A stretch of 64,000 nucleotides of DNA. Origin: WHSW01 sp963767475 (lineage in GTDB: Bacteria > Actinomycetota > Thermoleophilia > Solirubrobacterales > 70-9). The DNA lies in the NCBI GenBank assembly GCA_963767475.1, contig CAVYEI010000002.1, positions 496,001 to 560,000 of the forward strand, in the 5' to 3' direction. Shown one piece after another: positions 43,380-52,148 of this stretch. A program made the position numbers and the translations under genes. The first letter of the stretch is position 1. Each line of letters begins with the position of its first letter. The notes beneath the pieces were generated by a model. It saw nothing but the letters and a program-made list of their open reading frames with translations. It made no database searches and was not told the origin of the DNA.

Positions 43380-45026
43380 TCACCCCGCCCGAAACGCCTC
43401 TTCCAACCACTCCGCGCAGACGCTTGGATCCACCTTCGCGTCGACCATCAACGGACCCGCCCCGTCCTCCAGCCACTCCGCCACCGGAGCAAGGTCGCTG
43501 ACGGAACGGGCCGTGACCCCGCCGGCACCCGCGGCGCGGGCGAGCCCGGCGAAGTCCGTATCCGGAAAGCGCACGAGCTCGAGCGGATGGCCTTGCGGCC
43601 CGAAGTGATGGACCTCCGCGCCATAGGCAGCGTCGTTGTAGACCACGATGAGAAGTCGAAGCCCTAGCCGAGCCGCGGTCTCGAGCTCGGGCAGCGACAT
43701 CAGTGCCCCGCCATCGCCCAGCGCTGCGACGCAAACGCGATCCGGACGGGCCACAGCGGCGCCGATCGCCGAGGACAAACCGAGTCCGATCGACTGAAAG
43801 GCCTGCGTAAAGACGAACCCGGCAGGATCGGGAATCCTCATGTACATCGCCGGGTAACCCATGAAATGACCCGAGTCCAAAGCGAGCGTGCGGTCGTCCG
43901 GGAGCAGGTCGTCGAGAGCGATCGAAAGCGCTCGCGGGTCCACCCTGTCGCGTGGTGACGAATCCACGTAGGGCTGTTCCCTCCAATGACTCCGCTCCAG
44001 GCGCCCGATGAGCCCGGCGCGGCGAAACCCGACTCGTTCCAAGCCCCGGCTCTCGAGCTCGTGAGTGACAGCCTCAGCGACGGCGCGCGCATCGCCGACA
44101 ATGCCAAGGTCAGCGCGGTGGTGCAGCCCGATCGCCGACGCTTCGAGGTCCACTTGGACGATCGAGGCATCGGGGGCGAAGTGGGAGCCGTTGCGCGTCG
44201 TCCATCGATTCAAGCTGGCGCCAAACGCCAGCACGAGGTCTGCCTGGGACAGCAACTCCTGAGCGAGTGGGGTCGAAAAGCCACCGGCGATTCCGATGTC
44301 AAAGCGCTCACCGTGGAAGAGGCCGTGCGCCATCGCCGAAGTCGTCAAGACGGCTCCGACCCGCTCACCCAGGTTCGTGAGTGACTGGCGCGCTTGCGCG
44401 AGCAGGGCGCCGCGACCGGCGACGATCACGGGGCGCTCGGCATCTTCGAGCAGGTCGGCGAGCGAGCTGATCGCACCGCCGTCCACGGCCGGCAAGGCGA
44501 GCTCATTGTGGTCAGGCTGGGTGTCGGTCTCCGGACACTGCATGCGCTGCACGTCGGTCGGGAGCATCAATACCACCGGGCGTCTCTCTACTTGCGCCCG
44601 GCGCATCGCCCGGCATGTGGCGCCGGCTGCACTCGCTGGCTCCTCCACGCGCTCGGGGACCGCACCAGTGACGCTGACGAGCCCGACTTGGTCGATGCGA
44701 AAGTTGGAGCCGATCGCGGTCGCCGGCGTCTCGCCCGCGAGAACAACCAGCGGCGTGCGGCCCTTGGCGGCCTCGGTCAGCCCGGTGATCGCATTCGTCA
44801 GCCCGGGTCCCTGATGGACACTGGCTGCTCCTGGTTTCCCAAGCGTACGGGCCCACCCGTCGGCCATTGAGACGGCGCCCGTCTCGTGACGGGCGGCAAC
44901 GAAGCGCGCGCCCGCTCCGTGAAGTGCGTTGCTAACAACCAAGTTCCCGCTGCCGACGACCCCAAATACCGTGTCGACGCCGAGGCTTGCGAGCGTGCGG
45001 CCGACGATCTCAGCGACGGAGGGCAC
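43380..45026 (-). CDS. ThDP-dependent decarboxylase/synthase-family enzyme
   Basis: 548 residues from a GTG at 45026. Catalytic Glu in ARHETGAVSMADGWAR (about 45-60), QGPGLTNAI, and the C-terminal ThDP motif GDGGALMSLPELETAARLG ... VVYND. Close in style to benzoylformate decarboxylase, acetolactate synthase and sulfoacetaldehyde-type enzymes; substrate not assignable. Convergent with the crotonase gene (15 bp gap). Not a close copy of the cluster ThDP enzyme at 8287-10047 (different motif wording). Confidence 0.83.
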   Translation of the reverse strand: MPSVAEIVGRTLASLGVDTVFGVVGSGNLVVSNALHGAGARFVAARHETGAVSMADGWARTLGKPGAASVHQGPGLTNAITGLTEAAKGRTPLVVLAGETPATAIGSNFRIDQVGLVSVTGAVPERVEEPASAAGATCRAMRRAQVERRPVVLMLPTDVQRMQCPETDTQPDHNELALPAVDGGAISSLADLLEDAERPVIVAGRGALLAQARQSLTNLGERVGAVLTTSAMAHGLFHGERFDIGIAGGFSTPLAQELLSQADLVLAFGASLNRWTTRNGSHFAPDASIVQVDLEASAIGLHHRADLGIVGDARAVAEAVTHELESRGLERVGFRRAGLIGRLERSHWREQPYVDSSPRDRVDPRALSIALDDLLPDDRTLALDSGHFMGYPAMYMRIPDPAGFVFTQAFQSIGLGLSSAIGAAVARPDRVCVAALGDGGALMSLPELETAARLGLRLLIVVYNDAAYGAEVHHFGPQGHPLELVRFPDTDFAGLARAAGAGGVTARSVSDLAPVAEWLEDGAGPLMVDAKVDPSVCAEWLEEAFRAG

Positions 45027-45051
45027 ACTCGGACGATATGCGCGGACCCGG

Positions 45052-45084
45052 AGTCAGGTGATTCGAGGTGCTGATTACCTGACT
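45052..45084 (-). terminator. inverted repeat after the anti-sigma gene
   Basis: Perfect 8-bp arms (45052-45059 and 45077-45084) with a 17-nt spacer, about 60 nt beyond the stop at 45143 and upstream of the ThDP gene start. Terminator or operator for the ThDP gene. Confidence 0.35.
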
Positions 45085-45142
45085 ACGTTCTGGCGGCGCG
45101 CCCATATGCCGAGCAAGAGTAAGCGTACGCGGGTATGTCAAA

Positions 45143-45805
45143 TCAGGATGTCGCCGGTCCATGCCGGGACCAGCTGGCGAGGCTGACGAGAGTGGAGCTG
45201 CGCTCGACGTGGCCCGACAGCACGCAGGTCTGTCCGTAACGTTCGAAGACTGCAATGTCGTGTCCATGGTCATCGGTGAGGAGGCTGATCTCAAGGCCGC
45301 CGGCCCGTCGGCGGTCCGCGTCGATCGGAACGTCGAGTGGCGTGCCGGACACGACCGTGTAGGCGATCTCGTGGCCCTCATGCTCGTAGAACACCGTACG
45401 CGTCTCGCGCCCGTCCAGCTCGTTTGTGCTCTGTCCGTAGGCGCGCCAGCCGAACCTTGAAGACCAGTTTGGAAAGTCGACACCCTGAAAGGACGCGGCC
45501 AGGAGCTCCGGGTCGCTTCGGGCGGCGGAAGGGGCTCGGCCACTTGGGCCGTCCGCAGAAATGGCGTGCACCTCGGCCACGGTCGGCGCCCCGCGGCCGC
45601 CCAGGAGCGGAAGCGCCAGGGCCATCGCGATGGCCAGCGTAGCCCCCGCCGCCGGGACCAGCCGAAAGCCGGGCCCGAGCGAGCGACGACGGCGATTGCC
45701 TGCCCTTGCGACCTCGGCCTCGACCCGCGTCCGCAGCGCCGCCGGGGCCATCGGGCCATGATCCCGCAGCAGGGTCGTAACACGCTCGTGCCGCGGATCG
45801 GTCAC
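45143..45805 (-). CDS. membrane-anchored anti-sigma-like protein
   Basis: 220 residues. Short cytoplasmic N-terminus, one TM helix (LVPAAGATLAIAMALALPLL, about 49-68), then an extracytoplasmic domain (FQGVDFPNWSSRFGW, GHEIAYTVVSG, VFERYGQTCVLSGHV). Overlaps the ECF sigma gene by 4 bp (ATGA). The arrangement fits an anti-sigma factor that holds the sigma protein at the membrane. No zinc-binding motif is visible, so the contact mode is unknown. Confidence 0.75.
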   Translation of the reverse strand: MTDPRHERVTTLLRDHGPMAPAALRTRVEAEVARAGNRRRRSLGPGFRLVPAAGATLAIAMALALPLLGGRGAPTVAEVHAISADGPSGRAPSAARSDPELLAASFQGVDFPNWSSRFGWRAYGQSTNELDGRETRTVFYEHEGHEIAYTVVSGTPLDVPIDADRRRAGGLEISLLTDDHGHDIAVFERYGQTCVLSGHVERSSTLVSLASWSRHGPATS

Positions 45806-46383
45806 GTCCGAGCCCCCTCAAGCGCTTCGGCAACCCCCTCACGAGCACGATGCAATCGGCTCATGATCGTGCCCGGGCGCACGCGAAGCGCCCGGGCCGC
45901 CTCCTTGTATGAGAGCCCGATCACGTCAACGGCGACAATCGTCTCGCGGAGCTTGGGCGCAAGCTCCGCGACCGCCGCCAGAGCGGCCTGGGCCTCCAGG
46001 GCCAGGGTCTGCGGCTGCGGCCTCGGATCGCGGACGGCGTCAAACCGATCCGGCGAGCTCAGGATCGAGAGGCGCGCGTCCGCCGAGGTTCGCCGCTTGA
46101 TCCATGTGTTGCGCAGAGCTCGCATCAAGTAGGCGCGTTCGTCTTCGCCGCGCAGCAGACGCTTGCGTCGCAGAACGAGGGCGTAGGTTTCCTGGACCAG
46201 GTCCTCGGCGTCATGGCGGTTGCCACAAAGGCCAATGGCGGCGCGGAATAGCCGATCGAGGTGGTCCGGAAGCCTCGCGGTCTCAAGCTCGCGGGAGCGA
46301 TCGTCAGCACGAACCTCTTCGGCGAGCACGTTCGGGACGGTCTCAGTCTCGCCGGCCACAGGTAATTCCGAGTGATCGGCCAC
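45802..46383 (-). CDS. ECF RNA polymerase sigma factor
   Basis: 193 residues. Region 2: HLDRLFRAAIGLCGNRHDAEDLVQETYALVLRRKR and LMRALRNTWIKRR. Region 4: LAPKLRETIVAVDVIGLSYKEAARALRVRPGTIMSRLHRAR. It directs RNA polymerase to a stress- or signal-specific regulon. Co-transcribed with its probable anti-sigma factor. The CHRD protein gene lies just upstream, separated by a strong terminator. Confidence 0.9.
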   Translation of the reverse strand: MADHSELPVAGETETVPNVLAEEVRADDRSRELETARLPDHLDRLFRAAIGLCGNRHDAEDLVQETYALVLRRKRLLRGEDERAYLMRALRNTWIKRRTSADARLSILSSPDRFDAVRDPRPQPQTLALEAQAALAAVAELAPKLRETIVAVDVIGLSYKEAARALRVRPGTIMSRLHRAREGVAEALEGART

Positions 46384-46403
46384 CCGATCAGAGATCGGAA
46401 TTG

Positions 46404-46440
46404 GGAAAGCGCCGGAGTCGAATCGACTCCGGCGCTTTCC
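46404..46440 (-). terminator. terminator hairpin after the CHRD gene
   Basis: Perfect 17-bp arms (46404-46420 and 46424-46440) with a 3-nt loop, 30 nt after the stop at 46470. No T-run on the minus strand. Confidence 0.75.
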
Positions 46441-46469
46441 TTCGGTGACTCGCTCGTCATTGCCCGCGA

Positions 46470-47069
46470 TTACGTCTCGTTGGCGTACCAGACGGACCCG
46501 AGCTGCCCGCGTACCGCGCCATCGGGGAACGTCGGGGTGTGGACGTTCACGTAATAGTTGGCGGGGTTCTTGCGGATCCGGCGCAATGTGTCGCGCTCCT
46601 CCGCAGTCTCGACCGTCTTGCAGCCACTCGACGCCCCGGGGTCACCCGCCGGTGCTCCGGCATCGTCCTTGGGGACGTTGGTGAACTCCAGCACCACCGG
46701 ACCGTTCTGGCCGGCCGCGCCCCTGTGGATGTGGACCGCGGTCGGCGCCTCGATGCCCTTGACCATGAACCCATAACAGACCGTGCTCTCGTCGACCTGA
46801 AGCAGGTTGGCTGAGCCCTTGCCGTCGGGGTCGCCATTGTCGTCCTCGCCCTGGTCGTCGATCTCAGCCAGGCCCGTCAGGTATGCGACCTGCGACAGCC
46901 GAGAAGACTCGAGCTGCTTGAACACCTGCCACTGCTGGTTGCTTGCGCCGCCTTGCGGCGCCGGCGGTCCGTTCACATGCTGACCGCCGTAGCCGCTCGC
47001 GAGGGCCCCGGCAGCTCCGACGACGAATACCGCCGAGAGCGCACCGAGGGTCATCTTGAATCGAGTCAT
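46470..47069 (-). CDS. secreted CHRD-domain protein
   Basis: 199 residues from the ATG at 47069 (GGAGG upstream). Signal peptide (MTRFKMTLGALSAVFVVGAAGALA). CHRD-type beta domain: AYLTGLAEID, APTAVHIHRGAAGQNGPVV, and near the C-terminus YYVNVHTPTFPDGAVRGQL, the usual 'NVHT...GGxIRGQ' ending. Extracellular; exact role unknown for bacterial members. Confidence 0.85.
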   Translation of the reverse strand: MTRFKMTLGALSAVFVVGAAGALASGYGGQHVNGPPAPQGGASNQQWQVFKQLESSRLSQVAYLTGLAEIDDQGEDDNGDPDGKGSANLLQVDESTVCYGFMVKGIEAPTAVHIHRGAAGQNGPVVLEFTNVPKDDAGAPAGDPGASSGCKTVETAEERDTLRRIRKNPANYYVNVHTPTFPDGAVRGQLGSVWYANET

Positions 47070-47186
47070 CAGCCGTACCTCCATTTGGTTGTTTCGCTGA
47101 CCTCATCGACTCAGACCTCGGAGGACCGGTTCTATTCCATCGCAGAGTTCAGGTCTCGGAATCAAGTGATGCCCAACGCTGATATT

Positions 47187-47206
47187 TGATCGGGTTGGAC
47201 CGATCA
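47187..47206. promoter_or_regulatory. possible operator before the beta-propeller gene
   Basis: 7-bp perfect arms (47187-47193 and 47200-47206) with a 6-nt spacer, 10 nt before the ATG at 47217, in the region between the divergent CHRD and propeller genes. Confidence 0.3.
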
Positions 47207-47216
47207 TCATTGGGGC

Positions 47217-48800
47217 ATGCTCCGGAACAGGCTCCTGACCACGTTGCTCGCCTTGGCGTTGGTGGTGCTGTGCCCGCCATCCGTCGGTGCGGATGTGGTG
47301 GACGACAACCCGGCCGCCGTGTCCGCCGGCGCCGGCGACATGCGGGTCTTCGCCCGAGGCGCCGATGGCGCCATCTATGTCAGCTCATGGTCGGCCGCCG
47401 GCTGGTCGACCTGGTCTTCGCTCGGCGGCACGGCTCAGTCCGGGCCGGCGGCAGCTCTCTACGGCGGAGGCGTCGAGGTATTCGCTCTCGGCCCTGACAA
47501 CGACATCGTCCACCGGACCTGGGGCGAGGGCGGCGACTCACCCTGGCAATCGCTAGGCGGCGTGTTGACGTCGGCACCGGCGGCGACCGCGCTACGGGGC
47601 ACGAACCGGCTGTTCGTCTTTGCCCGAGGTACCGACAACACTGTCGCTAGCCGCTCATACACCCCGGAGGGTGGGTGGGCACCCTGGCAATCGCTGGGAG
47701 GTGCTGTGAGCTCTGCCCCGACGGCGATCTCCCGCGCCAACGGGATCATCGATGTGTTCGCGCGAGGAGCGGCCGGGGATGTGGTCGAGAACTCATTTGT
47801 CGACGGCAAGTGGCTCGGCTGGGTCTCCCTGGGCGGGACCGTGACCGCCGCCCCTGGCGCCTCCACATGGGGGCCGTCGAACGTCAATGTGTTTGTTCGC
47901 GGTGTCAATAGCGGCCTGGCGCGGGCCTCCTGGGCCGGTGGAGGCTGGTCTGAGTGGATGCGGGTCGACGAAGTCCAGCTGGCATCGGCGCCGGCCGCTG
48001 CAGCGGAGGTGCAGGATGAGCTCAGCGTGTTCGCGCGTATCGGTTCCAACGTCTCGGTCAATCGTCTGTCCGCCGGTGTCTGGTCGGGGTGGCACTCGCT
48101 GGGGCAGGTCGGCCCGCCGCCGGCCTGCCTAGGCCCCGAGACCGTCAACGGAGGCATGCGGTTGTCTGCTCGGATCGAGCGCGCCCGGGGGATCAAGGTC
48201 GCGGAATCGGGACGCAAGGCGAGGCTGCGGTTTGGAACACGGGCACGCGTCCGAGGGAAGCTGAGGGCCGCGGACGGGACGGCGGTGGCCGGAGCGACAG
48301 TCTGCGTCGGAGTGCGGGCAGCGTCGTCCGGCTCGCGGATGGTCAGGGTGCGATCGCTCGCCACCGACGATAACGGACGGTTCAGCTATCGGGCCCCGGC
48401 CGGCCCCTCACGGAAGGTCCGCTTCGGGACTCGCAGCTCGATCGGGGAGGTAGTCGCGGCCAACGTCAACTTGAAGGTGGCAGCGTCCGCGAGCCTCAAG
48501 GCGTCGCCAGACCGTCTTCGAAACGGCCAGGCGGTCGCGCTTCGCGGTCGACTGCGCGGTCGTCCCGTGCCGCGCCAGGGCGTTCTCGTCGCGCTCCAGG
48601 CCTGGCACGCCGAACCAGGGGAATGGCGGAGCTTTGACGACACCCACTCGAACCGCCGCGGGCGGTTCCGGTTGGTCTACCAATTCACTAGCACGACGGA
48701 GACTCAGACCTATCGGCTGCGAGCGGCGATTCCACGCCAGGGGTCATACCCGTACGGGCCAGGCGCATCGCATGGCGTGAAGGTGCTCGTCCGAGGCTGA
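47217..48800 (+). CDS. secreted beta-propeller (PLL/tectonin-like) protein
   Basis: 527 residues. Signal peptide (LLTTLLALALVVLCPPSVGA). Residues about 30-300 hold six or so repeats with the pattern 'VFARG.D..V......GGW..W.SLGG....AP', as in PLL-type lectin propellers. A link with a Cys pair region leads to two Ig-like/CarboxypepD-like units (about 325-420 and 435-527: GKLRAADGTAVAGATVCVG, LRGRLRGRPVPRQGVLVALQ). Probably extracellular carbohydrate binding or adhesion. Confidence 0.8.
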   Translation: MLRNRLLTTLLALALVVLCPPSVGADVVDDNPAAVSAGAGDMRVFARGADGAIYVSSWSAAGWSTWSSLGGTAQSGPAAALYGGGVEVFALGPDNDIVHRTWGEGGDSPWQSLGGVLTSAPAATALRGTNRLFVFARGTDNTVASRSYTPEGGWAPWQSLGGAVSSAPTAISRANGIIDVFARGAAGDVVENSFVDGKWLGWVSLGGTVTAAPGASTWGPSNVNVFVRGVNSGLARASWAGGGWSEWMRVDEVQLASAPAAAAEVQDELSVFARIGSNVSVNRLSAGVWSGWHSLGQVGPPPACLGPETVNGGMRLSARIERARGIKVAESGRKARLRFGTRARVRGKLRAADGTAVAGATVCVGVRAASSGSRMVRVRSLATDDNGRFSYRAPAGPSRKVRFGTRSSIGEVVAANVNLKVAASASLKASPDRLRNGQAVALRGRLRGRPVPRQGVLVALQAWHAEPGEWRSFDDTHSNRRGRFRLVYQFTSTTETQTYRLRAAIPRQGSYPYGPGASHGVKVLVRG

Positions 48801-48962
48801 TCGGCTGCAATACAGCGGCGGCGACGCCGCGCGGACTCACCCGACGCTTCAGCCACACCGTAGAAGCAGCGCAAGTGCTCAATCTGCGTGAGCTGCGGGC
48901 GCAGCGGCCGCCGCGCGGACCGCTGGTTCAAGCCTGGGCCGTTTCCTGGCGATCACTTAGGT
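48801..48962 (+). promoter_or_regulatory. intergenic region before the GGDEF gene
   Basis: 160 bp. No clear promoter boxes. A short AGGT precedes the ATG at 48963. Confidence 0.3.
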
Positions 48963-51122
48963 ATGAAGTGGATTCGGCCGCGCACGGCGGTGATCGCCGT
49001 GGGGATTCTCGTCGCACTGATCGGCGTCGCGGCGTATGTGGTTGTGCGCTCTCAGAGCGATAGTCGCGAGGAGCTGCGCGACCAGTTGGCGCAACGAGCG
49101 ACACAGGCCGGCCGTTTCACGACCACAGCCCTCCTCGGTCCGACTCAGCGCGTCATCGCGAAAACTTACTTCGCGGGACCCGCAAGCAACATGGCGGCTT
49201 CGATTGCGGATTACCAGGGTAAGGATCCGCTTCCAAGGGTTGTCGTCCTGAACGCCCAGGGCCGGGTGCTCGGCGCCGATCCTCCCTTGGCACGCCGCAA
49301 GCCGCAGCTGCGCGCCAAGAGTCCAGCGCTCCGCGCCGGGCTCCGCGGCGTAGCGAGCCTCTCCGACGTGTTTACCGCTGCAAACGGGCAGCGCGTCCTC
49401 GACGTCGTCACTCCGTACCAGACTCGGTACGGGCCGCGGGTGGTAGCGACGGCCGCACCGGTCGCGGATCTGGAAGCCTCCATCGGCGGGTATTTGCCGA
49501 CGGCTCCCGCGCTGCCTGGTGGGCGCGCCTATCTGCTCGATTCGCGCGGCCAGGTGCTCGCGTCATCGACCGGAGCGCCGCCCGGCCGAGGCCTTCGCGA
49601 CCGGACGCTTCGCGCGGAGTTGAGCAACCACACCTCAGGCAACTATGGTGACCGCTACTTCGTCTCCGTCCCAGCCGGCAGCGGGAGCGGCTGGCGCATG
49701 GTGTTCACGGTTCCGGCGGCGGCGCTGTATGCGCCCGTAGACGGGTCGACCATGTGGGTTACCTGGCTTCTGTTCGCAGGGTTTGTTCTAGCCCTACTCG
49801 TGCTGCTTGTCGTTGGCGCGACGGCCGTGTATCGCTCCGCGCGCCTGGCGCACGAGCGCCTGCACGACCCATTGACTGGCTTGCCGACGCGTGCATTGTT
49901 TCTCGACCGCGTCGACCGGGCGCTGGCAGGTGTGCACCGCAGGGGGCGATCGGCCGCCTTAATCTTCATCGACATCGACCGCTTCAAGCAAATCAACGAC
50001 TCGCTCGGCCACGCCGCCGGCGACACGCTGCTCCAGGAGGTCGCTGATCGCCTTCGGGGACTGATGCGCTGGATGGACACGGCAAGCCGCTTCGGTGGCG
50101 ACGAGTTCGTTGTGCTCTGCGATGAGCTCGAGAGCGAAAAGGACGCGCTCCAAGTCGCGACGCGGATCCAGCAGAGCCTCCTCCAGCCGGTCAGTATCGG
50201 TGATCGGGAGGTGTCAGTGGAGTGCTCGATCGGGATCGCTATGCACGACCCCGATGACACCCCGGCCACCCCCGTTCAGCTCGTCCACGAAGCCGACGTC
50301 GCCATGTACCGGGCGAAGGGGCGGGGCGGCCACCGCGTCGAGTTCTTCGGGACAGGACTTCTAGAGGAGGCTGCAGTGCTTGAGCTCGATGCCGAGACGG
50401 CCTTACGGGCAGCGGTCGGTGCGGGTGGACTGCAAGTTCAGTACCGGCCAATCGTGTCGCTACCGAGCGGCGATCTGTGCGGCATCGAGGCCCAGCCCTC
50501 CTGGCAGCGCCCCGAACACGGCCTGCTGGGCCCAGACGAATTCATTCCACTCGCCGAGAGCGCGGGAATGACCGAGCTAATCGGCGAATGGCTGGTACGC
50601 GCGGCTGTTCTTGAGGTGAGCGCGTGGTCGCGTGAGGCGCTGATCGATGACAACTTCCTCCTCTCGATTCACGTTCCAACCCAGCAGCTCTCGGGCTCGA
50701 CGCTCCCTGCGTCCGTCCGCGGCGCGCTGCGCGTCTGGGACCTGCCGCCGACCGCATTGGCTCTGGAGATCTCGGAGTCGGCACTTGTGAATGAGCCGGC
50801 GCCAGCCAAGGCGATGATCGGACAGCTCCACGATCTCGGGGTGAGGGTGTCGATCAATCTCGGGACCGACGCTGCGTCGATGGCGGGGGGCACCGGCTCA
50901 TTGCCGATCGATTACATCAAGCTCGACGCGTCTTCGGCCACAGCGGTCACGCAACCGAATGAGCCGGAGGCGATCGTGGACGGGCTCGAGACCCCTGATC
51001 AAATGTGCGCTCTCAGCGAGCTTGGCTACTCGCTGGCGCAGGGCGAGCTCTTCGGCCCAGCGCTCGACGGAGCGAGGTTTCGCGTCGCGCTGCCCGTCCC
51101 ATTAGCTCTTGCCTCTACCTAG
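48963..51122 (+). CDS. membrane sensor diguanylate cyclase with degenerate EAL domain
   Basis: 719 residues. TM1 (about 8-28), extracellular Cache-like domain (about 30-262), TM2 (about 265-290). GGDEF domain (about 298-460) has the catalytic GGDEF (378-382) and an RxxD inhibitory site (R369-D372), so c-di-GMP synthesis with product feedback is likely. The EAL domain (about 475-715) is defective: E510-A-Q for EAL, SIHVP for SVN, and INLGTD for the DDFGTG Asp pair. It probably binds nucleotide or a partner rather than cleaving c-di-GMP. Single gene, no partner seen. Confidence 0.88.
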   Translation: MKWIRPRTAVIAVGILVALIGVAAYVVVRSQSDSREELRDQLAQRATQAGRFTTTALLGPTQRVIAKTYFAGPASNMAASIADYQGKDPLPRVVVLNAQGRVLGADPPLARRKPQLRAKSPALRAGLRGVASLSDVFTAANGQRVLDVVTPYQTRYGPRVVATAAPVADLEASIGGYLPTAPALPGGRAYLLDSRGQVLASSTGAPPGRGLRDRTLRAELSNHTSGNYGDRYFVSVPAGSGSGWRMVFTVPAAALYAPVDGSTMWVTWLLFAGFVLALLVLLVVGATAVYRSARLAHERLHDPLTGLPTRALFLDRVDRALAGVHRRGRSAALIFIDIDRFKQINDSLGHAAGDTLLQEVADRLRGLMRWMDTASRFGGDEFVVLCDELESEKDALQVATRIQQSLLQPVSIGDREVSVECSIGIAMHDPDDTPATPVQLVHEADVAMYRAKGRGGHRVEFFGTGLLEEAAVLELDAETALRAAVGAGGLQVQYRPIVSLPSGDLCGIEAQPSWQRPEHGLLGPDEFIPLAESAGMTELIGEWLVRAAVLEVSAWSREALIDDNFLLSIHVPTQQLSGSTLPASVRGALRVWDLPPTALALEISESALVNEPAPAKAMIGQLHDLGVRVSINLGTDAASMAGGTGSLPIDYIKLDASSATAVTQPNEPEAIVDGLETPDQMCALSELGYSLAQGELFGPALDGARFRVALPVPLALAST

Positions 51123-51443
51123 GTTGACCTGCCGCCACGTCTACCTCGCTATCGCACTCGGCTAAGCCCCCGACCGGCCTTTGCGAGCTGGCCTCGGGCA
51201 CCGCGGTAAGGGCCGTCCGCATGCGCTTGGCGGAGCCAGCAAGGGTTAGGGCATCGCACTAGCCCGGGGCTTTTGGGGGCTGAGCCTCGGGACCGCCGGA
51301 GGAGTCAGGCGACGTGCTCCGGACAGTGGCTGAGACGTAGATCTGCACCGCGAGCACGACCAGTGCATCGCCCGCTGGTGCCAAGGCGGCAAGAAGCGCG
51401 GCCGTCCGCGTGCTTACGTGCGCAAGGACGGCCACAAGTCGCC
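51123..51443. other. intergenic region between convergent genes
   Basis: About 320 bp. Contains a G/C-rich stretch. One short plus frame (about 51318-51427) reads DQCIARWCQGG, KKRGRPRAYV and RKDGHKSP and stops, but it has no start codon. It may be a gene fragment. Nothing else supported. Confidence 0.35.
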
Positions 51444-52148
51444 TTAGCCGTCCACCGCCGCGTTCGTCCCGCCCCGCTTAAGGCCGATGCCAAAATATCG
51501 CTCGAACAGGCCTGCGAAGGCACGAGCTGCCAAGGCGTGACCAGCGGCTGAAGGGTGCAGGCCGTCTGCCGAGAAAAACTCGGCCACGCTCAGGCCTTTG
51601 TGCTTGGCGATGTCAAGACAGGGAACTCCGCATATCTCGGCGACCTCACGCGTTACTTGGTTGAACCGAGCGAATGTGTCCTCGACGCGGGCACGGGTGC
51701 GAGCTCGAAGGCCAAGAAATTCCCAGTGCTCAGGCCCAGTCGCTGTAACGAGACGAAGCGTCGGGTTGGCGCTCAGCAGGCGATCAAAGATGCGTTCCAG
51801 GTTGTCGCCGTAGGCGTCTGGACTTGGGCGCGTCGTCCGCAAGACATCGTTGGCGCCGCAGACGACCGTCGCCAGGTTGGGCTCAAGCTCGATCGCCTCG
51901 GGCAGCTGATGCAAGATATCGGCGCTGGTTGCCCCGTGGATGGCGAGGTTTCGTAGCTCGAGCATCGGACTGTGGCCGCGAAGGCGCTCGGCCAGCTGGT
52001 CGGGCCAGGCCTCCCCTGGCTCGCATCCCGTGCCAGCGCTGAAGCTGTCGCCTAACGCGACGTAGAGCGAGAAGGTCTCCGTCATTGCGGCCAGCTCGTG
52101 GAACGCTTGTAGCGTTCGCGCATAGTGAGCGAAGGGATCAAGGTTCAC
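51444..52148 (-). CDS. SGNH/GDSL esterase-lipase family protein
   Basis: 234 residues from a GTG at 52148 (GTGA overlap with the carboxyltransferase gene, GAGG upstream); an ATG at 52085 giving 213 residues is the alternative. Block I GDSFSAGTG (nucleophile Ser), block III CGANDVL, block V DGLHPSAAGH (Asp/His). Cytoplasmic (no signal). As the last gene of a fatty-acid operon it may be a thioesterase or lysophospholipase-like acyl hydrolase (inference). Confidence 0.85.
   Translation of the reverse strand: MNLDPFAHYARTLQAFHELAAMTETFSLYVALGDSFSAGTGCEPGEAWPDQLAERLRGHSPMLELRNLAIHGATSADILHQLPEAIELEPNLATVVCGANDVLRTTRPSPDAYGDNLERIFDRLLSANPTLRLVTATGPEHWEFLGLRARTRARVEDTFARFNQVTREVAEICGVPCLDIAKHKGLSVAEFFSADGLHPSAAGHALAARAFAGLFERYFGIGLKRGGTNAAVDG

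Noticed and set aside
51318..51427. Short basic peptide (KKRGRPR) that could be an AT-hook protein end
   Set aside because: No start codon, in-frame stop upstream, no neighbour; kept only as a possible fragment.
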